16,138 bases of DNA from Marinosulfonomonas sp. (GCA_026989405.1 JALSJL010000278.1:1-16138), one strand, 5' to 3'. Shown: positions 6,689-13,799, counted from the stretch's first letter. Notes: generated by a model from the letters alone, not told the origin. A program made the numbers and translations.

Positions 6689-7561
6689 TTGTTTGAAGCC
6701 ACCGATACGATTGCCGAGCGATTGCAGAAAAGCTACGAGCGCCTGACCCGGGCGGAACGCCAGCTGGCCGCGTCGATCCTTGAAAACTATCCGGTCTCGG
6801 GGTTGGGCACGATCACGATCGTCGCGCGCAATGCCGATGTCTCGACGCCGACCGTCGCGCGGATGGTTCAGAAACTGGGTTTCAACGGCTTTCCAGACTT
6901 TCAGGAGGCGCTGCGCCAGGAATTGCGCGACAAGGTTTCCGACCCCATTGCCAAGCATGCGACCTGGGCCGAAGCTGCGCCGGATGAGCACATCCTCAAC
7001 CGCTTCACCGACGCGGTTATCGGCAATATCCGCCAGTCGCTTGGCCAGATCGACATCGCGACTTTCGATCAGAGCTGCGCTCTGTTGGCCGATCTTGACC
7101 ACGCGGTCTATGTCGCCGGCGGGCGTATCACACGGTCACTGGCCGAGTATTTCTTTCTGCACATGCAGGTGGCGCGGCCTGATGTGACCCATATCCAGTC
7201 CATCTCGAATGCCTGGCCCCACTACCTGCTGGATATCCGGAAAGACGATGTTCTCGTTGTCTTCGATGTTCGCCGATACGAAAACAGCACGCTGAAACTG
7301 GCCGAGATGGCGGCCGAACGCGGGGCGCGGATCATTCTGTTTACCGACCAGTGGGGATCGCCCATCAGCAAGTTGGCCGACAAGTATTTCAGCTGCCGTA
7401 TCGTTGTGCCATCGGCGTGGGATTCAAATGTGGCGGTCATGTTGCTGCTTGAAACGGTGATTGCCGAAGTCCAGGAACGCAACTGGCCGGTGACAAAAGA
7501 GCGGATGCAGGGGCTGGAAGAAATGTTCGACCGCACAAGGTTCTTTCGAAAGTTCACCTGA
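6689..7561 (+). CDS. MurR/RpiR-family transcriptional regulator (HTH plus SIS domain)
   Basis: A 290-residue regulator. An N-terminal RpiR helix-turn-helix (about residues 5-80) contains LTRAERQLAASILENYP and the recognition region DVSTPTVARMVQKLGFNGFPDF. A C-terminal SIS domain (about 125-260) contains YVAGGRITRSLAEYFFLHM and DVLVVFDVRRYENSTLKLAEMA. SIS domains in this family usually bind phosphorylated or carboxylated metabolites. The start is a TTG at 6689 with GAGGGAGG six bases upstream. Earlier in-frame ATG codons (6566, 6584) would run through both operator-like sites and have no ribosome site. It is the only plus-strand gene and diverges from the TRAP operon, so autoregulation and operon control are likely. 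Its stop is 2 bases from the convergent mipZ stop. Confidence 0.9.
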   Translation: MFEATDTIAERLQKSYERLTRAERQLAASILENYPVSGLGTITIVARNADVSTPTVARMVQKLGFNGFPDFQEALRQELRDKVSDPIAKHATWAEAAPDEHILNRFTDAVIGNIRQSLGQIDIATFDQSCALLADLDHAVYVAGGRITRSLAEYFFLHMQVARPDVTHIQSISNAWPHYLLDIRKDDVLVVFDVRRYENSTLKLAEMAAERGARIILFTDQWGSPISKLADKYFSCRIVVPSAWDSNVAVMLLLETVIAEVQERNWPVTKERMQGLEEMFDRTRFFRKFT

Positions 7562-7563
7562 AC

Positions 7564-8376
7564 TCAGAAATCCACTTCGACGCCGGGCAGGCGCAGTTCC
7601 TTGACCAGCTCGCGAAGTTCCTGGCGCGCCGCGACGTTGGAGATGTTCATCTGTCCCTTCACCCCGATGTCGCGCAGATCCAGAAGCGTCAGTCCGCGCG
7701 GGAACAGTTCGCGGAAGATCACCCGTTCACCAAATCCCGGGGCGACACGAAAACCGATCCGTTTGGCAAGGTCGTCGAGCGCATCGCCAATCTTTTTCTT
7801 GTTATGCATGTTCTGCGCGCCCATACGGTTGCGAACGACAACCCAGTCCACCGGGTCCAGACCGGCCTGCGCGCGAAGCTGGCGCGCGTTCCAGACCATT
7901 TCCGAATAGACTGACGGGCCGATGATCTTGTTGCTGTCCGGGTCAACGTGGGCCAGCAGGTCGAAGTCAATGAAACTGTCGTTCATTGGCGTGATCAGTG
8001 TATCGGCCAGCGAATGCGCAACCTGGCTCAGTCGGGTATGAGAGCCGGGACAGTCGATCAGGATGAAGTCACAGTTTTCTTCCATGTTGGCGACAGCGAC
8101 GGACAGGCGGCGATCATAGACATTTTCGCCGGCCGGGAGCGTCGCCCGGTCAATTTCCGGCAGCTCCTGAAAATCCGGTATTGGCAGGTCAACGCCGTGG
8201 CGTGTGCAATACGTTTTTCGGTTTTCCATGTAGCGCGCAAAGGTGCGTTGGCGCAGGTCCAGGTCAAGAGCCCCGACCTTGTGCCCCATTCGGGCCAGCG
8301 CGGTCGCGACATGCATCGAAACGGTCGATTTTCCCGCACCGCCCTTTTCGTTCCCGACGACAATTATATGCGCCAT
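7564..8376 (-). CDS. mipZ: MipZ, ParA-like ATPase positioning the division septum
   Basis: MipZ forms an ATP-dependent gradient from the ParB-bound origin and blocks FtsZ polymerisation away from midcell in alphaproteobacteria. The protein has 270 residues with the deviant Walker A GNEKGGAGKST (8-18), the MipZ-typical LDLDLRQRTFARYMENR after the second strand, the Walker B-like FILIDCPG, TPMNDSFIDFDLL, DWVVVRNRM, and the C-terminal VIFRELFPRGLTLLDL and AARQELREL, all familiar from Caulobacter MipZ. The ATG at 8376 is preferred over the upstream one at 8394 because GAGGGA precedes it and MipZ homologues begin near VIVVGNEKGG. It has its own candidate promoter and converges with the RpiR gene. 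Confidence 0.95.
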   Translation of the reverse strand: MAHIIVVGNEKGGAGKSTVSMHVATALARMGHKVGALDLDLRQRTFARYMENRKTYCTRHGVDLPIPDFQELPEIDRATLPAGENVYDRRLSVAVANMEENCDFILIDCPGSHTRLSQVAHSLADTLITPMNDSFIDFDLLAHVDPDSNKIIGPSVYSEMVWNARQLRAQAGLDPVDWVVVRNRMGAQNMHNKKKIGDALDDLAKRIGFRVAPGFGERVIFRELFPRGLTLLDLRDIGVKGQMNISNVAARQELRELVKELRLPGVEVDF

Positions 8377-8426
8377 GGTCTGTTCCCTCGTCACGCTACG
8401 CTGTTCTTCGCGAATTTCTGTGCGCC

Positions 8427-8455
8427 ACTATATGTTGCGCGGCGTGCGATTGAAA
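8427..8455 (-). promoter_or_regulatory. candidate mipZ promoter
   Basis: On the minus strand TTTCAA (8450-8455) and TATAGT (8427-8432) are separated by 17 bases. The -10 matches the sigma-70 consensus at five of six positions, the -35 at three. The -10 ends 50 bases before the mipZ ATG. The flanks carry the inverted 9-mers CGCGAATTT (8409-8417) and AAATTCGCG (8481-8489), which may be chance. I see nothing else firm in the 189-base gap between mipZ and the permease. Confidence 0.4.
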
Positions 8456-8565
8456 GCGCAGACTATGGGTTTTGGCCGGCAAATTCGCGTTGTGTTGCCT
8501 GTCCGATGTCGCCAGGATATTTTCGTGCAACAAGGCCGCGCGTCCCGGACCGGCAGGGTTGTTGT

Positions 8566-9762
8566 TCAGGCCGCAACTGCCTGGCCGAAACCGACGATTG
8601 CCGCGCCAAGAAGCGCCAGCAGCCAGAATGCAGCACTTCTCAGGCCCTTGCTCTGCCGGTGCGCCGCCACGGCGGCGATTGCCGCCTGAATCGCATAGTA
8701 GGCGGCAAAGGCGCGCGAGGCGTAGGCAATGATCTCGAACACGTTGGCTGTCCAGGTCAGCACCAGCCCGATGGCCACCAGCAGCGCATAGGCCTGCCGC
8801 GAGCTCAGCCGGTTGCCTGAAAGTTCGGCGATCAGCCCGCCCGAACCGCTGGTGTCGGCCACCGCGGCGCTGAATTGCGCGGCCAGGGCGGCGGCCACCA
8901 GCAAAACCGGCAGGATCGGCGCAACGACCTTCATCATGTCAACGATGGCGGTTTCCGTCAGTTCAAGCTCACCTTGCTGGAAAACGTAGGCCAGCAGCAG
9001 GATGTAGGTCATGTAGATTGCGGTCGAAATCCACTGTGCCCAATGCATCGAGCGTATCCGGGTTGCGGCGTCGTAGGTCTCGGACAGGTAGCGCGACGTC
9101 TCGAAGCCTTGCACCGTGACAATCAGGCCGAAAGCCAGGGTGACGGAAGCCCAGCCCGTGGTTTGCGGCGGCAGGAAAATCAGTTGCCCGGTTTCGAGCT
9201 TGCCAAAGAAATACACTGCCATGCCAACCAGAAGCCCGGCAATGATCGACAGTTTCATGGTGACGGAAAAATATTCCATGCTTTCCAGCGTCCTGAAGCC
9301 GCGCGTCCAGCCGACATAGAGGATGATCGCAAAAACGGCCGTTGTCAGAAGCTTGGCATTGGTCGGGTCGTTGACGGGTGTCAGGCTCAGTCCGAAAGCG
9401 CCAAACAGGTTCAGGTAGTAGGCGACCGAGATCATGTAGGCGAACCCGAGCATTGCCGAGGCCAGCGTTTCAAGCCGTTCTTCGGGGGCCGATCGTTTCG
9501 TCGGGGCGTCCCCGATGGTTGCGATGTTGAACCGGACGGCAGCACCAAAAAAATAGGCGACGATGCAAAGTGCCGCCATCGCCAGCGGCGCATATTTCCC
9601 ATAGGATTCGTCGAGGATCGGGCCGAGCACCAGAAAGCCGCTGCCGATGATCGACGCCAGCGGCGTGATCATTGCGCGCCAGCTTGGCAATTTCTGCAAC
9701 CTGGGCGACCAGAGCAGGATGGCGGTCAGCACGACACTGGCGAGAATGGCAGCGTTGAGCAT
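8566..9762 (-). CDS. APC-like multi-span membrane transporter, substrate unknown
   Basis: A 398-residue hydrophobic protein with about 12 predicted membrane segments. Near the N-terminus ITPLASIIGSGFLVLGPIL resembles the unwound first helix (G-x-IGSG) of amino acid-polyamine-organocation carriers, and GLIVTVQGFETSRYLSETYD resembles the FxGFE segment in the sixth helix of that fold. I therefore call it an APC-superfamily-like permease, without a substrate. The start ATG at 9762 has AAAGGAAA upstream. A longer frame to 9879 would add a non-hydrophobic 39-residue leader with no ribosome site. It stands alone between mipZ and the ribosomal operon, 189 bases before mipZ in the same direction, and has no obvious tie to either. 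Confidence 0.75.
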   Translation of the reverse strand: MLNAAILASVVLTAILLWSPRLQKLPSWRAMITPLASIIGSGFLVLGPILDESYGKYAPLAMAALCIVAYFFGAAVRFNIATIGDAPTKRSAPEERLETLASAMLGFAYMISVAYYLNLFGAFGLSLTPVNDPTNAKLLTTAVFAIILYVGWTRGFRTLESMEYFSVTMKLSIIAGLLVGMAVYFFGKLETGQLIFLPPQTTGWASVTLAFGLIVTVQGFETSRYLSETYDAATRIRSMHWAQWISTAIYMTYILLLAYVFQQGELELTETAIVDMMKVVAPILPVLLVAAALAAQFSAAVADTSGSGGLIAELSGNRLSSRQAYALLVAIGLVLTWTANVFEIIAYASRAFAAYYAIQAAIAAVAAHRQSKGLRSAAFWLLALLGAAIVGFGQAVAA

Positions 9763-10083
9763 CAGCAGATTTCCTTTCCAAACCGTGGCCCCATGTGGAC
9801 CGTTTGCCGACGGATTGTCGAGGCTCAAGAAGTGTGCGCAATGCGCGGTCGCGCTTGCAAGCATGCTCGTTTTCATCACCCGTCGTGCAGTCTTTTTTGG
9901 CTATGGTGTCAGCGCCGGCCCGACAACAACCGGGTTTCCAAGGCAAGCTCGGTGATCGGGGAAATACAGATGTCTTCGGCAGTCGCATCCCCTGAAGGCG
10001 GAAGCTGTCGCAAATGGTGCCATGAACCCTCGCAGCCGATGCGATTTTTCTCAAGTCGCCCACCAGCCCTGTTGCAAACTGAA
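9763..10083. other. intergenic region without a supported gene
   Basis: Between the permease start and the rpmE terminator I find no convincing coding frame, RNA gene or repeat. The plus-strand frame passing through is the tail of a frame antisense to the permease and shows no domain. The region must hold the permease promoter, but no hexamer pair stands out. Confidence 0.5.
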
Positions 10084-10112
10084 AACGCCGCCCCGAAGGT
10101 CGGAGCGGCGTT
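10084..10112 (-). terminator. Rho-independent-like terminator of the rpsP-rpmE operon
   Basis: A 13-bp stem (10084-10096 with 10100-10112) closes a 3-base loop 25 bases after the rpmE stop. Its only imperfect pair is a G-U in the minus-strand transcript but an A-C mismatch in the plus-strand transcript, which fits function in the minus direction. The transcript continues with a broken U-run (GTTTTCAGTTT). Confidence 0.75.
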
Positions 10113-10137
10113 GGCCTTGTCGAAAGGGGGGGGCTGA

Positions 10138-10359
10138 CTAGAACCCCAGCCCTTCGTATTTCTTCTTGAACTTGGACACGCGCCCGCCGGTGTCCATCAG
10201 CCGGGTGCCGCCGCCGGTCCAGGCGGGGTGCACCGTCGGGTCCACATCCAGCGACATGGTGTCGCCTTCCTTGCCCCAGGTCGATTTCATCTGGACGATG
10301 TCGCCGTTGGTCATCTTGACGTTGATGATGTGATAGTCGGGATGGATGTCTTTTTTCAT
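10138..10359 (-). CDS. rpmE: 50S ribosomal protein L31 (zinc-free type)
   Basis: Ribosomal protein L31, 73 residues, beginning MKKDIHPDYH. Matches to the family include KSTWGKEG, LDVDPTVHPAWTG and GRVSKFKKKY. The four cysteines of zinc-binding L31 are all absent (VKMTNG in place of the first CxC region, DPTVHP in place of CxxCHP), so this is a C-minus form that does not need zinc. The ATG at 10359 is preferred to the GTG one codon earlier because it sits 7 bases after AAGGAG. That ribosome site overlaps the rplS stop codon, coupling the two genes. It is the last gene of the operon before the terminator. Confidence 0.95.
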   Translation of the reverse strand: MKKDIHPDYHIINVKMTNGDIVQMKSTWGKEGDTMSLDVDPTVHPAWTGGGTRLMDTGGRVSKFKKKYEGLGF

Positions 10360-10370
10360 CACGCCGCTCC

Positions 10371-10754
10371 TTATTTCTTGTCGCTTTTCAGCGGCTTGTA
10401 GTGGGTGTCTTCCGCGATCCGCGCCGACTTGCCGCGACGGGTGCGCAGGTAATACAGCTTGGCGCGGCGAACCCGGCCGCGGCGCACCACGGTGATGCTG
10501 TCGATATTGGTCGAGTGCAGCGGAAAGACGCGCTCCACGCCCTCGCCAAAGGAAATCTTGCGAACGGTGAACGAGCCGGCGATGCCCGAGCCGTTCTTGC
10601 GCGCAATGCAGACGCCTTCGTAGTTCTGCACCCGCGAGCGGCTGCCCTCGGTCACCTTGTAGCCGACGCGCACGGTGTCGCCGGCCTTGAAATCGGGAAT
10701 GTCCTTGCCAAGTGCGTTGACTTGCTCGGCTTCCAGTTCTGCGATCAGGTCCAT
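10371..10754 (-). CDS. rplS: 50S ribosomal protein L19
   Basis: L19 lies at the 30S-50S interface of the ribosome. The 127-residue product has the expected order: MDLIAELEAEQ at the start, FKAGDTVRVGYKVTEGSRSRVQNYEGVCIARKN across the centre, SFGEGVERVFPLHS, and the basic VVRRGRVRRAKLYYLRTRRGKSARI near the end. It follows trmD by 53 bases, with AGGAG a few bases before the ATG, and is 11 bases before rpmE. The trmD-rplS pairing is nearly universal in proteobacteria. Confidence 0.97.
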   Translation of the reverse strand: MDLIAELEAEQVNALGKDIPDFKAGDTVRVGYKVTEGSRSRVQNYEGVCIARKNGSGIAGSFTVRKISFGEGVERVFPLHSTNIDSITVVRRGRVRRAKLYYLRTRRGKSARIAEDTHYKPLKSDKK

Positions 10755-10807
10755 CTGATCAACTCCTACATTTGCTCAGGGTTTGCCCCCGAAGATTTCT
10801 CGCGTCC

Positions 10808-11638
10808 TCATTGCTCTGCGTCTTCTTCCGGGTCCCTACCGTGTTTTTCACAATAAGCCCGCCAGAGGTCAGGTCGTCGTTCCTTGGTCAGCCTTTCGGC
10901 CATCTCCCGCCGCCAGTCGTTGATGGCTGCATGATGGCCCGACAGAAGAACATCGGGTATCTCGCGGCCCTCCCAAACGGCGGGTTTGGTATACTGGGGG
11001 TGCTCAAGCAAAAAATCCGAGAAAGATTCTTCCTCGGTCGAAGCCTGATTCCCAAGCACGCGGGGTATAAGCCGAACGGTTGCATCAATCAAGGCCTGTG
11101 CCGCGATTTCGCCGCCGGTGAGGATGAAATCGCCAAGGCTGACCTCTTCGATGCCGTGGGCTTCGATCACGCGCTCGTCGACACCCTCGAAACGGCCGCA
11201 CAAAAGCGTCACGCCGTCGGCCTGCGCCAGCCGCTCGGCCTTGCGCTGGTCGAAGGGTTTTCCCCTTGGCGACAAATAGATGACGGGCCAGTCGGCGTCG
11301 GGCTTCACGCCCCGGGCCGCCTGGTCCAGCGCGCGCGCCACCACGTCCGCGCGCAGCACCATCCCCGCACCCCCGCCCGCCGGCGTGTCATCGACGTTGC
11401 GGTGCCTGCCCTCGCCAAACGGGCGCAGGTCGATGGTTTCCAGTTGCCACAGCCCGTCTTTCAGCGCCTTGCCGGTCAGGCTTTCGCCCAGCACGCCGGG
11501 GAAGGCATCGGGCAGCAGCGTGATGACTTTCGCCGTCCAGGCGCCGGCAACCGAGCGCTCGGCCATCAGGTCGCGCGGTTTCACGGTCGCGGCGATCGAC
11601 TTGCGACCGTGGGACTTGGCGGGTGGTTGTTTGCTCAT
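10808..11638 (-). CDS. trmD: tRNA (guanine-N1)-methyltransferase TrmD
   Basis: TrmD makes m1G37 next to the anticodon of tRNAs reading CNN and some other codons, preventing +1 frameshifting. The 276-residue product shows the SPOUT knot motifs YLSPRGKPFDQ, LLCGRFEGVDERV and SLGDFILTGGEIAAQALIDA, then RLIPRVLGN and the C-terminal tRNA-binding part with EHPQYTKPAVWEGREIPDVLLSGHHAAINDWRR. About 35 residues precede the catalytic domain (which begins AWTAKVITLLPDAFPG). I recall a similar basic leader in other Rhodobacterales TrmD proteins. I chose the ATG at 11638. A GTG at 11644 and an ATG at 11566 are alternatives, and no strong ribosome site separates them. Confidence 0.95.
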   Translation of the reverse strand: MSKQPPAKSHGRKSIAATVKPRDLMAERSVAGAWTAKVITLLPDAFPGVLGESLTGKALKDGLWQLETIDLRPFGEGRHRNVDDTPAGGGAGMVLRADVVARALDQAARGVKPDADWPVIYLSPRGKPFDQRKAERLAQADGVTLLCGRFEGVDERVIEAHGIEEVSLGDFILTGGEIAAQALIDATVRLIPRVLGNQASTEEESFSDFLLEHPQYTKPAVWEGREIPDVLLSGHHAAINDWRREMAERLTKERRPDLWRAYCEKHGRDPEEDAEQ

Positions 11639-11683
11639 GGCCACGGCAATAGCGAAAAGGCGAGGCGCTGCAAAGGGCGCGGC

Positions 11684-12169
11684 TCAGCCATCGCCGACAA
11701 CAAGCGTGGCGCGCTCGGGGGTGCGGATGGCCTGAATGACGCCATCGCTGATCTGGTCATGGTCGAGCCAGCTGCCGTCGGCGTTGCGCCAGAGGATGAC
11801 AACCTGCCGGCGGGCGCGCGCAGGGGGCGGGCCGTCGCGGGTCGCCAGCACGGCCGGGTCGCGCGCAGAGGACGGGTGGACCCGGACGGAGCGCCCGCCG
11901 GGACGCAGAAGCGCTTCGAGGCGGGGGACCAGCCACAAGCCGTCCTTGTGCAGCCAGGACAGGGCCAGGTCGAACGGGCCGGCGGGCAGGGGCGCGGTAT
12001 GGTCCGCCCAGTTCAGGAGGAAGGGTTCGGCCCCGATCCGGCCGGCCAGTCGGTCGGGGTGGCGGGCGGCCAGCACCACGCGGCTTGCGCGCTCTGCGAT
12101 CCAGGCGGAGGCACCGGCAAGCATCCCGGTTCCGCCGACGATCAGGACGTGGCCAAGGTCGCGTTCCAT
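11684..12169 (-). CDS. small Rossmann-fold NAD(P)-binding protein, function unknown
   Basis: A 161-residue protein beginning MERDLGHVLIVGGTGMLAG. The GGTGMLAG glycine-rich turn and the later RVVLAARHPDRL, with basic residues after the second strand, indicate a dinucleotide-binding fold of the short-chain dehydrogenase type and probably a preference for NADPH. I do not see the Tyr-x-x-x-Lys catalytic pair, and the chain is far shorter than a normal short-chain dehydrogenase (about 250), so it may be a sensor, a binding protein or a degenerate enzyme. It starts 1 base after the rimM stop and lies between rimM and trmD, so it is expressed with the translation genes. The start at 12169 is chosen over 12196, which would overlap rimM by 26 bases. 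Confidence 0.8.
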   Translation of the reverse strand: MERDLGHVLIVGGTGMLAGASAWIAERASRVVLAARHPDRLAGRIGAEPFLLNWADHTAPLPAGPFDLALSWLHKDGLWLVPRLEALLRPGGRSVRVHPSSARDPAVLATRDGPPPARARRQVVILWRNADGSWLDHDQISDGVIQAIRTPERATLVVGDG

Positions 12170-12170
12170 G

Positions 12171-12674
12171 TCAGAACAAGCCTTCGGGCGGGTCAATGAT
12201 GATGCGCCCGCTGGCCAGATCGACAGTGGGCACGATGGTGCGGGTGAACGGCACCAGCACCGTGGCCGACTGCGCCGGCATCTGCACTTCCAGCAGGTCG
12301 CCGGCGCCGTGGTTTTGCACCGCTTTCACGGTCCCCAGGTCCGCGCCGCCGGTATCGAGCACCGAAAGCCCGATCAGATCGGAATGATAATACTCATCAT
12401 CCGGCAGCCCCGGCAGCTTGTCGCGGTCGGCCAAGAGCTGCGTGCCGCGCAGTGCTTCGGCCTGTTCCCTGGTCTGGACGCCGGAAAGCCGCGCCGCAAA
12501 GCCGTTCTTGATCGGCCGCAGCAGGGTGACATCAACTCCTTTCGGATTGGTTTCCGTGTAGAGCGGCGCGTAGTCCGCGATGGCTTGCGGGTCGGCGCAG
12601 AAGCTTTTCAGGCGCACTTCTCCGGCGGTTCCGAAGGCGCCGGCGATGGCGCCGACAACGATGCGTTTCGACAT
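12171..12674 (-). CDS. rimM: 16S rRNA processing/30S maturation factor RimM
   Basis: RimM helps assemble the head of the 30S subunit and binds S19. The 167-residue product starts MSKRIVVGAIAGAFGTAGEVRLKSF, the standard N-terminal barrel, and has the PRC-barrel half with DDEYYHSDLIGLSVLDTGG, GTVKAVQNHGAGDLLEV, LVPFTRTIVPTVDLASGRIIIDPPEGL. The ATG at 12674 follows AGGGGG by 5 bases. It lies in the order rpsP-bluB-rimM, with bluB ending 9 bases before it, whereas in most proteobacteria rpsP and rimM are neighbours. Confidence 0.95.
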   Translation of the reverse strand: MSKRIVVGAIAGAFGTAGEVRLKSFCADPQAIADYAPLYTETNPKGVDVTLLRPIKNGFAARLSGVQTREQAEALRGTQLLADRDKLPGLPDDEYYHSDLIGLSVLDTGGADLGTVKAVQNHGAGDLLEVQMPAQSATVLVPFTRTIVPTVDLASGRIIIDPPEGLF

Positions 12675-12683
12675 GGGCACCCC

Positions 12684-13325
12684 CTAGCGGACAAGGCAGT
12701 CAAGGCCGGCGCTGCGCCTTTCCCAGCCGGCGGTTTCAAGCTCTGGCGTTTCGTGTTCCCGCTCGGGCCAGCCGAGGCAGAGATAGGCGACGAGGCGCCA
12801 GGTTTCCGGCACTTCAAGATCGGTCGCCAGGCGCTTTGGGTCAAGGATCGAAACCCAGCCCAGACCAAGCCCGGCGGCGCGACTGACCAGCCAGAACTGG
12901 GTGATCGCGGCCACGACAGAGTAGCGGCGCATTTCCGGCATGGTGGCGGCGCCAAGGCCTGCGCCCTTGGCTGTTGCCTCGTCGCAGAACACCGCCAGTT
13001 GCACCGGGGCGTCGCGCATTCCAGAGAGTTTCAGCCCGGCGTAAAGCCTTGCCTTTTCGCCGGAAAACCCGGAGAGCGCCTGGTCGTTGGCCTGCTGAAA
13101 ATTGGCAAGCGCCGCAGCCCGGGCCGCGGCGCTTTCCGCGTGCACGATGCGCCATGGCTCGCTGAGCCCGACCGAGGGGGCCAGGTTGAACGAGGCAAGG
13201 CAGCGGTCAAGCAAGGCCCGCTCGACCGGATCGCGGCGGAAGCGGCGCACGTCGCGCCGCCAGCGCAGGAGCCGGTCGAGATCTGCCTGAAACTCTTGCG
13301 AAAATTCCGGGCCGGGCTGGGGCAA
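12684..13325 (-). CDS. bluB: 5,6-dimethylbenzimidazole synthase BluB
   Basis: BluB is a nitroreductase-fold flavoenzyme that destroys its own reduced FMN with oxygen to make 5,6-dimethylbenzimidazole, the lower ligand of vitamin B12. The 213-residue product has WRRDVRRFRRDPV near the N-terminus, APSVGLSEPWRIV, FSGEKARLYAGLKLSGMRDAPVQLAVFCD, GAGLGAATMPEMRRYSVVAAI and GLGLGWVSILDP, followed by VAYLCLGWP. These segments distinguish BluB from ordinary nitroreductases. The only available start ahead of the domain is a TTG at 13325, 2 bases after the rpsP stop, with little of a ribosome site. Translation is therefore probably coupled to rpsP and modest. It is inserted between two ribosome-biogenesis genes and no other cobalamin gene is in the window. 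Confidence 0.88.
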   Translation of the reverse strand: MPQPGPEFSQEFQADLDRLLRWRRDVRRFRRDPVERALLDRCLASFNLAPSVGLSEPWRIVHAESAAARAAALANFQQANDQALSGFSGEKARLYAGLKLSGMRDAPVQLAVFCDEATAKGAGLGAATMPEMRRYSVVAAITQFWLVSRAAGLGLGWVSILDPKRLATDLEVPETWRLVAYLCLGWPEREHETPELETAGWERRSAGLDCLVR

Positions 13326-13327
13326 AC

Positions 13328-13750
13328 CTATTCTGCGCTTTCTTCGGCGGCGGTTTCTTCGGCCGGGGCCTCGGCCGGCTCTTCAGCCGGTGCGGCAGCC
13401 GCTTCGGCGGCCTCGGCAGCCTTGGCGGCTTTTTCTTCCAGGCGCTCCTTGGTCTTGGCGTGTGGCTCACCTTTCTTGAGGTTGGCGCGTTCTTTTTTCT
13501 CAAGGATTCCAGCGGCTTCCAGGAAGCGCGAGACGCGGTCGGTGGGCTGGGCGCCGAGGTCGAGCCAGTGCTTGATGCGATCGATGTCCATCTTCACGCG
13601 CTCTTCGTTGTCTTTCGGCAGGAGCGGGTTGTAGGTGCCGAGTTTCTCGATGAACCGGCCATCGCGCGGCATGCGGCTGTCAGCCGCGACGATGCGATAA
13701 AACGGGCGTTTCTTGGAGCCGCCACGGGCGAGACGAATTTTCATAGCCAT
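13328..13750 (-). CDS. rpsP: 30S ribosomal protein S16 with Ala/Glu-rich tail
   Basis: S16 is needed for 30S assembly. The first 80 or so residues are canonical: MAMKIRLARGGSKKRPFYRIV, ADSRMPRDGRFIEKLGTYNP, and DRIKHWLDLGAQPTDRVSRFL. The product has 140 residues, longer than the 80-90 of E. coli-type S16. The additional part is a charged linker and then an Ala/Glu/Pro-rich low-complexity tail from about residue 105 to the end, a style of tail common in alphaproteobacterial ribosomal proteins. The ATG at 13750 has AGGAGA upstream; an in-frame ATG two codons later is an alternative. It follows chorismate mutase by 49 bases and leads into bluB. Confidence 0.96.
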   Translation of the reverse strand: MAMKIRLARGGSKKRPFYRIVAADSRMPRDGRFIEKLGTYNPLLPKDNEERVKMDIDRIKHWLDLGAQPTDRVSRFLEAAGILEKKERANLKKGEPHAKTKERLEEKAAKAAEAAEAAAAPAEEPAEAPAEETAAEESAE

Positions 13751-13799
13751 GAGTTTGTTTCTCCTATCTTCATGTGCTGCGAGAAGGGATAACCCCTTG

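Noticed and set aside
8875..10137. Plus-strand frame of 420 codons over the permease and intergenic gap
   Set aside because: It is antisense to a clear membrane protein and continues only by chance into the gap; no ribosome site or domain.
10772..13634. Long plus-strand open frames (475 and 632 codons) over trmD, rimM and bluB
   Set aside because: They are antisense to well-recognised genes, and their translations are rich in Arg, Gly and His with no motif.
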